Origin: Undaria pinnatifida
Lineage: Eukaryota; Sar; Phaeophyceae; Laminariales; Alariaceae
Assembly (NCBI GenBank): GCA_012845835.1
Contig: JABAKD010000023.1
Location: 14,938,702 to 15,002,701, forward strand
Reading direction: 5' to 3'
Length of the DNA stretch: 64,000 nt
A model generated the notes under the pieces. It searched no databases. It was given only the letters and a program-made list of their open reading frames with translations, and was not told where the DNA came from. Shown here one piece after another: positions 21,620 to 32,079 of the stretch; position 1 is the first letter of the stretch, and the number at the start of each line of letters is the position of its first letter. The position numbers and the translations under genes were made by a program.

Positions 21620-22380
21620 CGCGTAATTGCACAGCAACAATATTATTAACAGAAACGATGAAGGCATACGATTTGATGCCAAGGGTTAGGCGGTGGACGT
21701 CCGTCCGCAGTAGGCAGGATCGCGTCTCCACATAACAATAGACTATAGCAGTGGTGTGCGAAAGGATGAAGAAACGTATAAGATTTTACGCCAAGAGTTA
21801 GGTGGCGACGTATGTAATGACCTGATAATACATGTCTTCTTAATCAACACAGACAGTCGCGTAAACGTGTCAGCAACGAAACAAAATGGTTCACGAAAGG
21901 CTAAGTCTTGCTACACCCAGGGCAAACCAACGCCGGGCACACCCTTACGCAAACTCGTACATGTACTTGGAACGCGGAAGGCGGACGTAAGAGAGCGTAG
22001 GGAAGGGGGTAAAACTGAAAATACATAATAACCGGTACCTAGATAAACAGCACTGCTGTAGCACTGTTGCTAAACATAACTAACGTCGACGGCGTCGCCG
22101 GTGCATACAGTACTGACAGAGCTCAAAACTATACGGAGCAACGCTCGGAAGCGAACGCAGGGCAGGATGAAACCGGAAAGACATCAAAAGCACTATAGGA
22201 AGACTTGCATTAAAAGCACTAGACTATAGGATGACTTGCATTTGTTACTGCTCAGCACGAGAAACCCCCTTAATCATGACAACGGTCAAGGTATACTAAT
22301 AGAAATCGCTTAGTCCCGAAAAACGTCTGCGCTCAGCTAGCACCGGTGCTCAACTAGCACCGACATGGAACGCAACGTGC
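21620..22380. other. Unassigned sequence
   Basis: Short fragments recur (ATACGATTTGATGCCAAGGGTTAGG versus ATAAGATTTTACGCCAAGAGTTAGG style). I see no gene; a small plus-strand frame at 21756-22028 lacks any recognisable feature. Confidence 0.4.
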
Positions 22381-22389
22381 TCGTAGGGA

Positions 22390-22730
22390 AAGTAGAATAT
22401 CTGGGAAAACGAAGTAATGCTTAGCAGTGAAAAATATCTGCATAAGAACATCAAGGATATAGGAACTGAGCCCAATGCGGTACTTTGAACGACATGTCGG
22501 CCATCGAGGACATAGACACTGAGCTCAATGTGGAAGGCACTATGCAACGAGCATCATGGCATGGCCAGCTTATCTTATTCCCGTGTCATAAAAGAAACAC
22601 TATTTGGAACCAAACCTAAAACAACGAGGATATATAAACTGAGCCCAATGCGGAAGGCAAACAACATGCAACTAAACGCCGGCTATCGAGGACGCAGAAA
22701 CTGAGCATACAGCGGAAGGCATCGCTAAAA
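22390..22730. repeat. Degenerate ~90-140 bp repeats
   Basis: Recurring blocks are CGAGGACATAGACACTGAGC / CGAGGACGCAGAAACTGAGC, CCCAATGCGGAAGGCA-like sequence, and GGATATA(G/T)(G/A)AACTGAGCCC. About four diverged copies are present. Confidence 0.65.
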
Positions 22731-23595
22731 CGATGGAAAACACCCATGTATTTGCCCAACATAGCACATAGAAAGGCGAGGAAAAAGTGCCGGATAGAAC
22801 CGAAGGATGGCACTACACAAAATATTGTAGACGTACGCAACTACCGAAACCGCCCACGGATCAAGAAAATAAAAAACACTACGTACGCCTGAAGTATAGC
22901 CTAGCGTGTATGTGATCATCCAAACCGACAGCTAAACACGAAAAGATGCAAAGGCAAAACACGCAAGACAACACCTGTCCCTCACAGCCGGCGGTTAAAC
23001 ACGCATTAAAGCAGAGAGTACACATAAAAGATAATACCCAGCAATACGTAGATAGGACAGAGTAGCAGATCCAGTACTCCCCAGTACTCCTGCGTCATGT
23101 CATACGAAGGGGGGGGGGAAATCTCTGAAAGTGGAAAAAGCAAAACTACTTAGTAGACGAAGCGACTCGTGAAAGATACATCTTGAAAAAATAGGACGAT
23201 AAGCGCCGGAGAGTCGTAAACGACTGTCATGGTTGACACGCCCTTGCGTGGGTGGCCAAGATCGGGGAGTGGAGTCGAGTTGGCAAGACGACGATGTAGA
23301 TGGTGGACGGAGAATGAGTCTTGTGGAGACCTAGGCACCTGGAGGAAGATCATTGGTGGGGGTATTGTTTAGTGGGAACGTAATCATGAGAGAATCGTAT
23401 TGTCTGGACAACGGATAGAAAAGTAAATGGATAGTTTCAGTATGGGCAATTTGAATGTTAGGTAGGGAGGAGTTAGTGAAAGAAACGTGAATTTCCCTGC
23501 CGTATTTTAGTTGTGCTGCGAGTATCTCAGGTTGTCCCATGTAGGTAGTAGGATTAGGCATTAGTTGGAGGTATTGGTCGTATGAGAGCGCTAGA
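22731..23595. other. Unassigned sequence
   Basis: It contains a short poly-G run near 23108-23117 and no supported gene. Minus-strand frames at 23150-23353 and 23331-23561 show no recognised motif. Confidence 0.4.
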
Positions 23596-23599
23596 AAAA

Positions 23600-24260
23600 A
23601 ACAACCGTAAGAGACACTGCAACGTACATTGCAGCAGCAGTTTTAACTTCAACGTACATTGCAGCAGTAGTTTTCATACCGTATACATGTCGTAGTTGTT
23701 TCGAGTTAGATATGAGAGCGAGGAAAAATCTCCAGGAAACAGCCGAGTAACTTCAACGTACATTGCACCAGTTGTGCAGAAAGGAGGTCCCTCAAAATTT
23801 GGGACACACACTTGTATAACAATGGACAGCCGGAGACCAAGAGGATGCGCTCGAGAGAAGACTGCTGTACTGCTGTATGATATCATACTCGTACCGTATG
23901 CGCGTATTTAAGAGGAACTGATCGCCCTCCACCGAAAAAAAAACAAAATCGGCCACGCCAGTAAAAAATGGACAGAAGGAGTAATTTCAATGTACATTGC
24001 AGCAGTAGTACTTACAGTACGTACGGTACGTACTTGATTCGGGTCAGTTTGGCAAAGCAGTCACACTTCAACGTACTGGCTCTCAAATTTCGGGACATAC
24101 ACAAGGCAATACACAGCAGGAGACGAAAAGGATATGCGCTGCTGTGAAAACTTGGGACACACAGCAGTAGGCAATACACAGAAGGAGACGAAAGGAGAGA
24201 AAAGACTGCTGCACTGCTGTGTGATATAATACTCGTTCCATAAGTGTGCGTGGTGGAGGG
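23600..24260. repeat. Dispersed short repeats with CGTACATTGCAGCAGTAG motif
   Basis: The TTCAACGTACATTGCAGCAG-type motif occurs at about 23608, 23650, 23752 and 23987. A second block (TCAAAATTTGGGACACACAC ... GAGAAGACTGCTG ... ATACTCGT) occurs at about 23790-23895 and twice in 24085-24240. Confidence 0.7.
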
Positions 24261-24320
24261 AATAATAACCCGCCCCGAACAAATTCACAACAACAGAAAA
24301 ACGAAATAAAAAACACTTAC

Positions 24321-24682
24321 TGGCTTTGCTGTCCTCGTCTGATTCTCCCTCCAGCTTCTTCCCTATGGAGACAGCCCCGTTGACGGGCAGGATACAGATG
24401 ACGCAGATCAGCTTCGTCTGCGTCTTGGAGGGATCGCGCTCGGGGCGAAAGTTGTTTGTGGTGAACGGGCAGGAGTTGGGGTCCCCTTGGACGTTCTTGT
24501 CGCAGGAGTACCAAACCACGCCACGCCCAGTTACTCTTTTCAGTAAATAGGAGGCCGTCGCAGTAGCCGTCCCCGCAGGGCTTCGTAGTTACCTCTCCCA
24601 CCACTTGGAAAGGCCTTGTGTCTGGGGCGGCGGCTTCCGAGGGTTTCGCCTTTTTAGCCGGATATCGCTTGAGCGGGTCCAT
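24321..24682 (-). pseudogene. Gene C: Cys-rich gene A relative, first exon with frameshift
   Basis: Minus strand, ATG at 24682. The first 60 or so codons read MDPLKRYPAKKAKPSE... then a PCGDGYCDG Cys pair. Near 24520 the coding register moves to another frame, reading VVWYSCDKN, GDPNSC, LICVICILP and GKKLEGESDED. A GTAAGT donor follows at 24320. The C..C then KLEGE pattern parallels gene A exon 1 (CSFC then KLEGE), and the N-terminus is basic like gene B's. Either a one-base indel (mutation or sequencing error) or an unrecognised small intron separates the halves. I cannot find downstream exons; the following minus-strand sequence is repeat. It is possibly a truncated paralogue. Confidence 0.45.
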
Positions 24683-24830
24683 CGGGTAGGGTGGCTAGCA
24701 GGTTGGTGTGTGTGGTGTGGGGTGGAGAGGTGTGTGGTGTGGTGTGGGGCTGTGGTGTGGAGTGGGACAATGCTATTGAACCGAAGAACAAATGGCAAGA
24801 TGCAACTTGGATAGCGGAGCAGGGAGTCAA
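24683..24830. repeat. GTGTGGTGTGGGG-rich simple repeat upstream of gene C
   Basis: The plus strand is G/T-rich, made of TGTGGTGTGG variants from about 24698 to 24765, immediately 5' of the minus-strand start codon. It may affect the promoter, but no element can be named. Confidence 0.6.
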
Positions 24831-24904
24831 CGGCTGCTGTTGCTAGCTTGATTTTCATAACAGAAGATTTGACTCATGCGTTGGCGCCATGACCCCTGGT
24901 GATC

Positions 24905-25040
24905 TGCTGCGACTGCTGCATAGTTCCTGCTGCCTCTTGTACCTTGTGGTACAGCTGTTGTCATAGTATCATACCTGGTACGCGTAGTACCTGGCGGTAC
25001 AGCTGTTATCATAGTATCATACCTGGTATGCGTAGCTTCG
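24905..25040. repeat. ~52-bp tandem repeat, 2-3 copies
   Basis: Blocks TGGTACAGCTGTTGTCATAG / CGGTACAGCTGTTATCATAG and TATCATACCTGGTA(C/T)GCGTAG are repeated. Confidence 0.75.
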
Positions 25041-25079
25041 AGCAAAGAAAGGCTTTCGGGATTTTTTCACAGATGACAG

Positions 25080-25450
25080 TTCTCGACGAGGCGTGGACGG
25101 CATTTGTGACCGGGGCATTTCAATTGTGTCCTGTCTCCGACCATTTAGCCGACGGCGTAGGCTCCCACAATGACCGCTTGGGCAGGGTGACCACCGATCC
25201 CCGAGGGTCGAAGGTCAGAGAGGAAATACCGGAAATAGATACGCGCAGACATCAGCCCTGTCGTGAATTAATGCGCGAAAACACCGACAGCTCATCGATT
25301 TTCGTAGATCCGTCGTAGATTCAGACGTTGAGGCCCCGCGCAGGCGCTACGGCGCGCAGCCGGCGGATCCGCGACGCCGGCCGATACAGGCGAGGCGGAG
25401 GCACGCTCCGACGAAGAAACCGTGCGGAAAGGCGGTCAGAGGCCGGAGAG
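25080..25450 (-). repeat. Inverted partner of the 1-330 repeat
   Basis: Its reverse complement aligns with the window's first 330 bases (see the entry at 1). It lies in the intergenic space between divergent genes C and B. Confidence 0.6.
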
Positions 25451-25879
25451 ATGTGCGACACAAAATCCGCCTGACGACTATGATAGATTTAGATATAATT
25501 ACATTTGTCCTCGAAAATTTTTAAAACCTTATTCGCTTGGTTAATGGGACCTGCTTCGCTCTCAGCGCTCCCACTTGGAACACGCCTGCCTAAACCCCCT
25601 TCTCGGAGAACCTTCCCGGCATTCTTCGCGTTCCTTACTTTCTTCGCTTTCTTCGTTTCCTTTTTTCCCGTTTCTCTTTTTATTTTCTTCATTCCGTAAC
25701 TTTATCCAACGTATGATCTACGACTCCACGACGCATCTATGACGCAAAGTCGTGAGATGTTGAAGTTGACTGCCGGCTTTTTAGTGTTCTACGAGTAGGC
25801 ACCTACTTTCAGCTCCCTACGCTGGCCACCTGTCGCCGTAGCGCTTCCCCACCACTTTACAACTCGGAGAGCGAGAAGC
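25451..25879 (+). promoter_or_regulatory. Upstream region of gene B
   Basis: Intergenic, with a CT-rich run (TTTCTTCGCTTTCTTCG and similar, about 25625-25690) and the leader before ATG 25880. The minus-strand Lys-rich frame across the CT run is low-complexity and unlikely to be a gene. Confidence 0.35.
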
Positions 25880-28800
25880 ATGTCGTCTTCAAGCATCTAT
25901 CGTAGCTCTCGTGCTAAAAAGCCGAAGCCCACCAACCAAAGCCAAGGAGGGGGAGGTGGTGGAGGCTCTGCCGGTGGCGATGGTAGGGGTGGGAGTGGGG
26001 GTGGGGGTGCAGGCTGGACCGTGGTCGGCGGCATTGCGGGCGTGAGAAAGACGTACCCGTGCTCTGGCAAGCACTGTGGGGGCGCAGTCAACATCCGCAA
26101 CAGGCGGAATTCGGCTTTGCTCTTCGGTGTCTGCGACACCTGCGGAGTTTACTTCTGTTACAACAAGAAGTTCCGGGGCACCAGCGACAACCCCCGAGGG
26201 TGTGATTGGTGCGGAGAGGACACTGCTGACAGCCCGTCTATCGGTGTCAAAAACGACGGCCCCGACAAGATGTCCAAACGTGAGTCGGATTTCCTTCGCA
26301 TTACTTCCGCCGCTTTTGTTTTCGTGTGGCGACCGCGCCGGTGTTTCCTTTCTAGGTGTTTGATCCCCGCGGTGTGCCACCAAGCCAGTCTAGCAGGCAT
26401 GCCCGGTTGGTGAGTGGTGTTCATCACTTTTCCACCCATTCTGCGGTTCGTCGCTGCGTGATTTCATTAATACGTTTCTGTTCGAGTGTCTGCGTTCTAC
26501 CTGTTGTATTGTGGAACGCTTGGCTGCTTCATACCTTACGGTTGTGATGTGTGTGCGTGCTTGAAATCATCACACTCACACGCCGTTTGCTTCTGCCGTC
26601 TTTTTTGTTGCAGCGTGGTACAACCACCAGCATCACTTTTCCACCCATTCTGCGGTTCGTCGCTGCGTGATTTCATTAATACGTTTCTGTTCGAGTATCT
26701 GCGTTCTACCTGTTGTGTTGTGGAACGCTTGGCTGCTTCGTACCTTACGGTTGTGATGTGTGTGCGTGCTTGAAATCATCACACTCACACGCCGTTTGCT
26801 TCTGCTGTCCTTTTTGTTGCAGCGTGGTACAACTACCACGCAGTGAGGAAGGAGTGCCTGGGCAGCAGGACCAGCGAGAAGCTCAAGTTTGGGTGGATCG
26901 TCCCAGAGGGGAGTCCCGTGATTGGTGTGAGTAAAAAAATGCACTCCGTTTTTGCTCTATTGATGTTAATGTTGACCCAGAGTTTCTTTTTTCCTTCTTC
27001 TCCCGTGGTTCGAAGTACATCGCAGGCTCTGAGACGCTTCGTTGTCCTAAAAATAGGCAGACCGAGTACGACTCCTGGCTTCCGACACTGTTGTAGGCCG
27101 GCGACTGCTGTGGAGTAATATTTTTCACATATGATACTCGCGCGAGACGAGAGAGTGTTGTGCACCTGCTTCAGCTCACATCACAAACGCGCGGCGTGGT
27201 ACTTTCATCATGCAACAGGGCGGGTGGGTTCCTGCTGTTTATTTTTTCGTTTTTCCGATATGCTGTTGTAGGCCGCCTGTCGAGTAAGAGCAAAGGAGCC
27301 AAGTTTGTCCCGGGAGGTTGGGTGCCAGGTATTTTGGGTTGGAAAAATAGAGCCGCAAATATTTTTTCCGGCTGAACAACTGAACCATGCTGCTTTTCTG
27401 TTTTTTTCGGCTCGTTTTATTCTCTCACTCTCCTGAATACCCCCCCACACTTTTGGCGTGGTGACTTGGAAGCCCTTTACTTGATACCTGCTCGTCTGTC
27501 CAGAGACAGTATTCGTTGTAATTACAAGTCATCTACATACAGCAGGATGTACGTATCCAGGCTCCAAAACCCTCCTACAATCCAGCAGACCGAGTACTCT
27601 CATGCTACACAGCAGTACGTACGTATACCACCCTACGTATTATACCAAACACTAATGGTTTATTTTCATATTCTCACCTTCGTTGAAACTACCGGTACGA
27701 CCGTACACCAAGAAGCGCAGACGAGAGTAGGTGAACGGTATCAGGTACGACTCCTGGCTTCCGACACTGTTGTAGGCCGGCGACTGCTGTGGAGTGAATT
27801 TTTCACGTATGATACTCGCGCGAGACGAGAGAGTGTTGTGCACCTGCTTCTGCTCACATAGGGTTAGGGTTAGGCAACAGGGCGAGTGGGTTCCTGCTGT
27901 TTATTTTTTCGTTTTTCCGATATGCTGTTGTAGGCCGCCTGTCGGGTAAGAGCAAAGGAGCCAAGTTTGTCCCGGGAGGTTGGGTGCCAGGTATTTTGGG
28001 TTGGAAAAATAGAGCCGCAGATATTTTTTTCGGCTGAACAACTGAACCATGCTGCTTTTCTGTTTTTTTCGGCCCGTTTTATTCTCTCACTCTCCTGAAT
28101 ACCCCCCCACACTTTTGGCGTGGTGACTTGGAAGCCCTTTACTTGATACCTGCTCGTCTGTCCAGAGACAGTATTCGTTGTAATGACAAGTCATCTACAT
28201 ACAGCAGGATGTACGTATCCAGGCTCCAAAACCCTCCTACAATCCAGCAGACCGAGTACTCTCATGCTGCACAGCAGTGCGTACGTATAACCACCCTACG
28301 TATTATACCAAACACTAACGGTTTATTTTCATATTCTCACCTTCGTTGAAATTACCGGTACGACCGTACACCAAGAAGCGCAGACGAGAGTAAGGGAACG
28401 GTATCAGATATTCGGGTGGACAAACTGGGCGGGATCTTAGATTGCTTCACGTTTTCGGCTGTGACAGTACGGTACTGCTAACCCACAAAAAGAACAGCTG
28501 ACAGTAGTTGCATCACGTTGTCGTTTGCAGAAGGTCTGCGAGGCCGCGGAGAGGGGTGATCAGGTGGGGAACATCATTCAGCAGAAGTGCACTGGCACCA
28601 TCGCGGAAGGGCACCTGCTGCTCAAGAAATCCGGAGACTACCTCCTGGAGGAGCCCCCTGCGCTCCACTACCATTGCGCCATGCGCGATTTCGACATTGA
28701 GGTACATATATATATGTATATACGCTGTAACCACAGACTTGATTTATGCATATTATATATTTACGCTCATGATACATTGTTGTGTCTTTCTGTAGCTTGG

Positions 28801-29308
28801 GTATACTGTTTTTTCCAACCTCCGGCGACCGGCGAGCATTCCGGATCTAACTGCTCTATGTGAATGCACAACCATGACGAGTTGTTTTTTTATTACTAAA
28901 AAATAATTAGTGGTGCTCTGTACTGCGGGTGCAGGTACTACTGGCAGCATCACCGCTCGGGTATTCGTACTCAGAATGTGAACGAAGTATGCTTTGACCA
29001 TCGGTATACCGTTTCGATAGTGTTGCCCTTCAGTTTTCAACGAAATTCTATGAAACTGTTATGATTTTATTAGTATGATGCAATAATCAACGCCACACTG
29101 CCCCTGAATTTGAAACGCGCGTGCACAGCTGCACCGCATCATCGCCAAGAAGCTGGAGTTCAAGCTCCTCGGAACCTCCGGGTTGCATCTTTGTGTTCCC
29201 GCAGGCCGTGGGTTAATTCCTATCATCGGAGTTTGTGAATCTGTTGCACACCAAAAAGTATGTGAAACTCGACATTTTACGTTTTTCCCTGCAGGTCGTC
29301 GCAGGTAG
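25880..29308 (+). CDS. Gene B: Cys-rich putative zinc-binding protein, four exons
   Basis: The product is not recognised. Exons 25880-26279, 26823-26926, 28531-28701 and 29129-29308 give an unbroken 284-residue frame with matching phases (1, 0, 0). Donors are GTGAGT, GTGAGT and GTACAT; acceptors end TTGTTGCAG, TTTGCAG and TGCACAG. Exon 1 has a basic Ser-rich start, a Gly-rich stretch (residues about 28-45), then PCSGKHCGG, CDTCGVYFC and GCDWCGED, a dense Cys array suggesting one or two zinc sites. Exon 2 has a single Cys and VPEG. Exon 3 has KCTGTIAEGHLLL and LHYHCAM, which parallels gene A (ISEGDHL then WHVGCA). The last exon is the least certain: repeats begin there and an earlier donor is possible. 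It is divergent from gene C about 1.2 kb away. Confidence 0.6.
26422..26838 (+). repeat. 209-bp tandem duplication in gene B intron 1, copying the splice acceptor
   Basis: Two near-identical units start with CATCACTTTTCCACCCATTC at 26422 and 26631. Each ends TTTTTTGTTGCAGCGTGGTA-like sequence, so a decoy acceptor plus the first bases of exon 2 exists about 209 bases upstream of the acceptor I chose. Confidence 0.85.
27066..28400 (+). repeat. ~670-bp tandem duplication in gene B intron 2
   Basis: Unit 1 is about 27066-27730 and unit 2 about 27744-28400. Both contain CGACTCCTGGCTTCCGACAC, GCCGGCGACTGCTGTGGAGT, GAACAACTGAACCATGCTGC and GGTGACTTGGAAGCCC. They are near-identical except at one interior point (27859-27874). 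Confidence 0.9.
27859..27874 (+). repeat. Interstitial telomere-type repeat (TTAGGG-like, ~2.7 units)
   Basis: TAGGGTTAGGGTTAGG stands in the second intronic duplicate where the first has about 30-35 unrelated bases between GCTCACAT and GCAACAGGG. Confidence 0.7.
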
Positions 29309-29965
29309 ATTTTTGTTGTTGCGTGTCGTGCAATTGTAGTCTCGAGTTTGTGCGTGACGTATGTCTATGTTATTTCGCGCCAATACAGAGCCATAGCAAG
29401 TTGCATCGTATGTTGGTCAGGTAGTTTGGTGCATGACTGTATTCCCTCACATTGTGGGCTGTTTCGTACCGTGGTGTTTGAGTTTGTTCGTAACGTGTCT
29501 ATATTTTTCCCTGCAGATCGTCGCAGTAGATTTTTGTTGTTGCGTGTCGTGCAACTTTGTAGTCTCGAGAGTTTGTGCGTAACGTGTGTGTATATATATG
29601 CAATTTCGCGCCAATACAGAGCCGTAGCGAGTTGCATCATATGGTGGTCAGGTATTTTGCTGCATGTTTGTATTCCCTCGAATCGTGGGCTGTTCCGTAC
29701 CGTCGACGTTTGTGTTTCTTCGTATGGTGTGTCTATATTATTTCGGGCCAACGAGTTGCATCACATGTTGGTTAGGTAGTTGCTTCGTGTTTGAATTCCC
29801 TCACATCGTGGTCTGTTTCGTACCGTCGATGTTGGTGTTTGTACGTAGTGTCACTTCGAGCCAACACTGAGCCGTAGCGAGTTGCATCATATATTGGTCA
29901 GGTGCTTGCTTCATGTTAGTATTCCGTCACATTGTGGGCTATTTATAACCTTTAGATGCAGTCCT
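29286..29965. repeat. ~150-220 bp tandem repeats downstream of gene B
   Basis: Recurring blocks are CCCTGCAGGTCGTCGCAG / CCCTGCAGATCGTCGCAG, GCCAATACAGAGCC, AGCGAGTTGCATCATAT, GTATTCCCTC and GGGCTGTTTCGTACCGT. About four diverged copies are present. Confidence 0.8.
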
Positions 29966-30049
29966 TTGACTTTCATATTCCCCTGCAGATTGTGACAGAT
30001 TGTTTTGTGATATTGCGTGTCGTGGAAGTTTGTGCATAAAATAGGCACA

Positions 30050-30905
30050 GTATGATCAACCTTCGTTGGAAGGGTTTTTGTTTTTCGATGTATTGATATC
30101 ACAGTGTTCCACTTCGACTACTTGCTCGTATTCATAGCTATAGATGTTTTCCTGATAGTCAAGCGCATAACTTAATGGCAGGTAGTACAGCCACGTGCAT
30201 GTCCAATGTGCACCGGGTGCTCAGATGCCTTTTCCGTATACTGCAAGTAGTCCAGAAGTATAGTACGGAGTATAATATTACAGGTGTAAGTTAGGCGTCT
30301 GCGGTATACGACCACGTTTTGCATTCGTATTATGCGTCCTACCATTAAGCTTCGTTACAAGGGTTTTTGTGTTTCGATGTAGTGTTGTTATCACAGTGTT
30401 CCACTTCGACTACCTGCTCGTAGCTATAGACGTTTTTCTGGAAGTCAAGCGCGTAACTTTATGGCAGGTAGTACAGCCACGTGCATGTCCAAATGTGCGA
30501 CGGGTGGTCAGATGCTTTTTTCCGTATATTGCAAGTAGTCCAGAAGTATAGTATAATACGATAGGTGTTAGTTAGGCGTCTACGGTATACGACCACGTTT
30601 TGCATTCGTATTCTGTGTCCTACCATAAGCATGCCGTGGTGATGCACTACGATTTCGCATTTGTTTCAGTTTTAATAGCTAGTTGTATTCTTTTGAACGC
30701 CGTGCGCATGCTAATAGATGTCCAGTAGTATCGTAGATGTTCGTTAAGAGCTTGCGAGGTACACCCACATCTTGCATTCGTATTTGGTGCCCTACCACAA
30801 GCACCTGGCTCTTTTTTGGCGCCCCAAGCGCGTTACTTCATGGCAAGTAGTACAGCCACGGATGCATTTTCCGTCCACTGCAAGTAGTATCTATTTTATT
30901 AAGAA
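30050..30905. repeat. ~300-bp duplicated blocks
   Basis: 30050-30330 and 30350-30625 are near copies (AAGGGTTTTTGT, CACAGTGTTCCACTTCGACT, GGCAGGTAGTACAGCCACG, CGTCTACGGTATACGACCAC-like sequence). A third, weaker relative continues to 30905 and reappears within 31008-31190. No gene is seen. Confidence 0.8.
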
Positions 30906-30909
30906 ATAA

Positions 30910-31515
30910 TCAAGGACGTCAGCCGTGAGTTCGACGAATTCTATTTATACGTCCCACGCCCATAAATAAACGCCAGTAAGCTAGCAGCTGGATATTTTTA
31001 GGCGCCCCAAGTACAATCTTCATGGCAAGTTGTAGAGTGGAGTCACGTGCATGTCCAATGTGCACTGGGTAGTCGGGTTCGTTTTCCATATACTGCAAGT
31101 AGTGGTGTACAACCACAATGCCATCTTGCGTTCGTATTTGGTGCTCTACCACAAGCAGCTGGTGATGATGCGCTATCATACACCCGTTCTGAATAATAAA
31201 TGTCTTTTTTTGTCGTATTCGCCCGTACTGCCAATCTGAACGTGACATCGCCAGCAAGCTCGCAACACAGCACAGAGTAAATAGCTCTGCCCATAGAGCT
31301 CTTGGCATTATCAAGTCGCGGGCTTCATGAAACCGTGCACCTTCTATTCCTGTCTCTTTCACATTTGGTTGTGTTGTATTCCTGGCGCGAGCGTAGCGGG
31401 CGGCGTCTGCCGCCCGCGGAGCAGAGCCCTTGTATTTATTACAAGTACCAACAACGCAGCTTGCAAAGGTGAGTATTGACCAGAAATCCGTCGAACTCAC
31501 GGCTGACGTCCTTGA
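30910..31515. mobile_element. 606-bp element with 27-bp perfect terminal inverted repeats
   Basis: The left end, starting TCAAGGACGTCAGCCGTGAG, is repeated exactly in inverse orientation at 31489-31515 for 27 bases. I do not find a convincing target duplication (AATAA versus AATAT flanks). The interior includes a copy of the neighbouring repeat and a GC-rich hairpin. It is probably a MITE-like or foldback element; the superfamily is not assigned. Confidence 0.65.
31396..31434 (+). other. GC-rich hairpin plus GCCCTTGTA motif
   Basis: GCGGGCGGC and GCCGCCCGC form a 9-bp stem with loop GTCT, then GGAGCAGAGCCCTTGTA. It belongs to the same family as the hairpins at 1029, 3138 and 38312. Confidence 0.6.
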
Positions 31516-31519
31516 AATA

Positions 31520-31880
31520 TTTTTTATAAAATAATCCTTATTATATAATACGCTAAGGTTGGTCGTGACGTTTTGGATCTTTGAAAAATATCTTGGTTAA
31601 AACACCCCCCCCAATAAAGCGGCGACTCCCGAGCTCCACTCGGCCTCAGGCGGCCTCGCGGTGCCGCCACGTACCATCCGCACAGCAGCACTACGACATG
31701 CCGGCGGAAGAACGGGCGTCGGTGCCCCACCTCGGCGAAGGGGGAGCGTGGGAATCGCCCTCCCGGGGACGACTCGCTTGCCCCCCCCCCGCTTTTTCTT
31801 CGTCGCTGCCTGCTTTTTTTTTTTTTTCGAACTCCAACTATATTGAACTTTCGAATTGCTTTTGCCACTTGGACAAAGCC
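31520..31880 (+). other. Upstream sequence of a possible first exon
   Basis: It has a C-rich and T-rich composition with CCCCCCCCCCGC and a T12-type run near 31785-31830. Overlapping frames on both strands are not convincing genes. Confidence 0.35.
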
Positions 31881-32079
31881 ATGGACACGAGACCACAAGC
31901 GCGCCTGCGTCAACAGCAAGCACAACAACACCAGGACCAATCACAGCAGCGTCCAGCCGTCGCTGCTCGCCGTGCGCAGAATCGGCAACACGAGCGCTTC
32001 TCGCTTGGCCTAACACTGGCGAATCCTGCCCAGCCCGAGAGCATTGTAACCAACAAATCGGCTGCTGCTCGCCTGTCAG
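31881..32079 (+). CDS. Possible first exon, Gln-rich basic peptide
   Basis: ATG 31881 opens a 66-codon frame: MDTRPQARLRQQQAQQHQDQ, then VAARRAQNRQHERFSLGL and a segment ending KSAAARLS. It ends at a CAG/GTGTAT junction after 32079. The last 55 or so bases with the junction recur at 32723-32785, followed by a stop in that copy. After the junction the sequence turns into GTACTGCTG satellite, which argues that this is an exon boundary or a repeat boundary. No downstream exon can be matched in phase with confidence, and the function is unknown. Confidence 0.35.

Noticed and set aside
25489-25692. Lys-rich minus-strand frame between genes C and B
   Set aside because: It is a low-complexity translation of a CT-rich tract, with no motif and no splice context.
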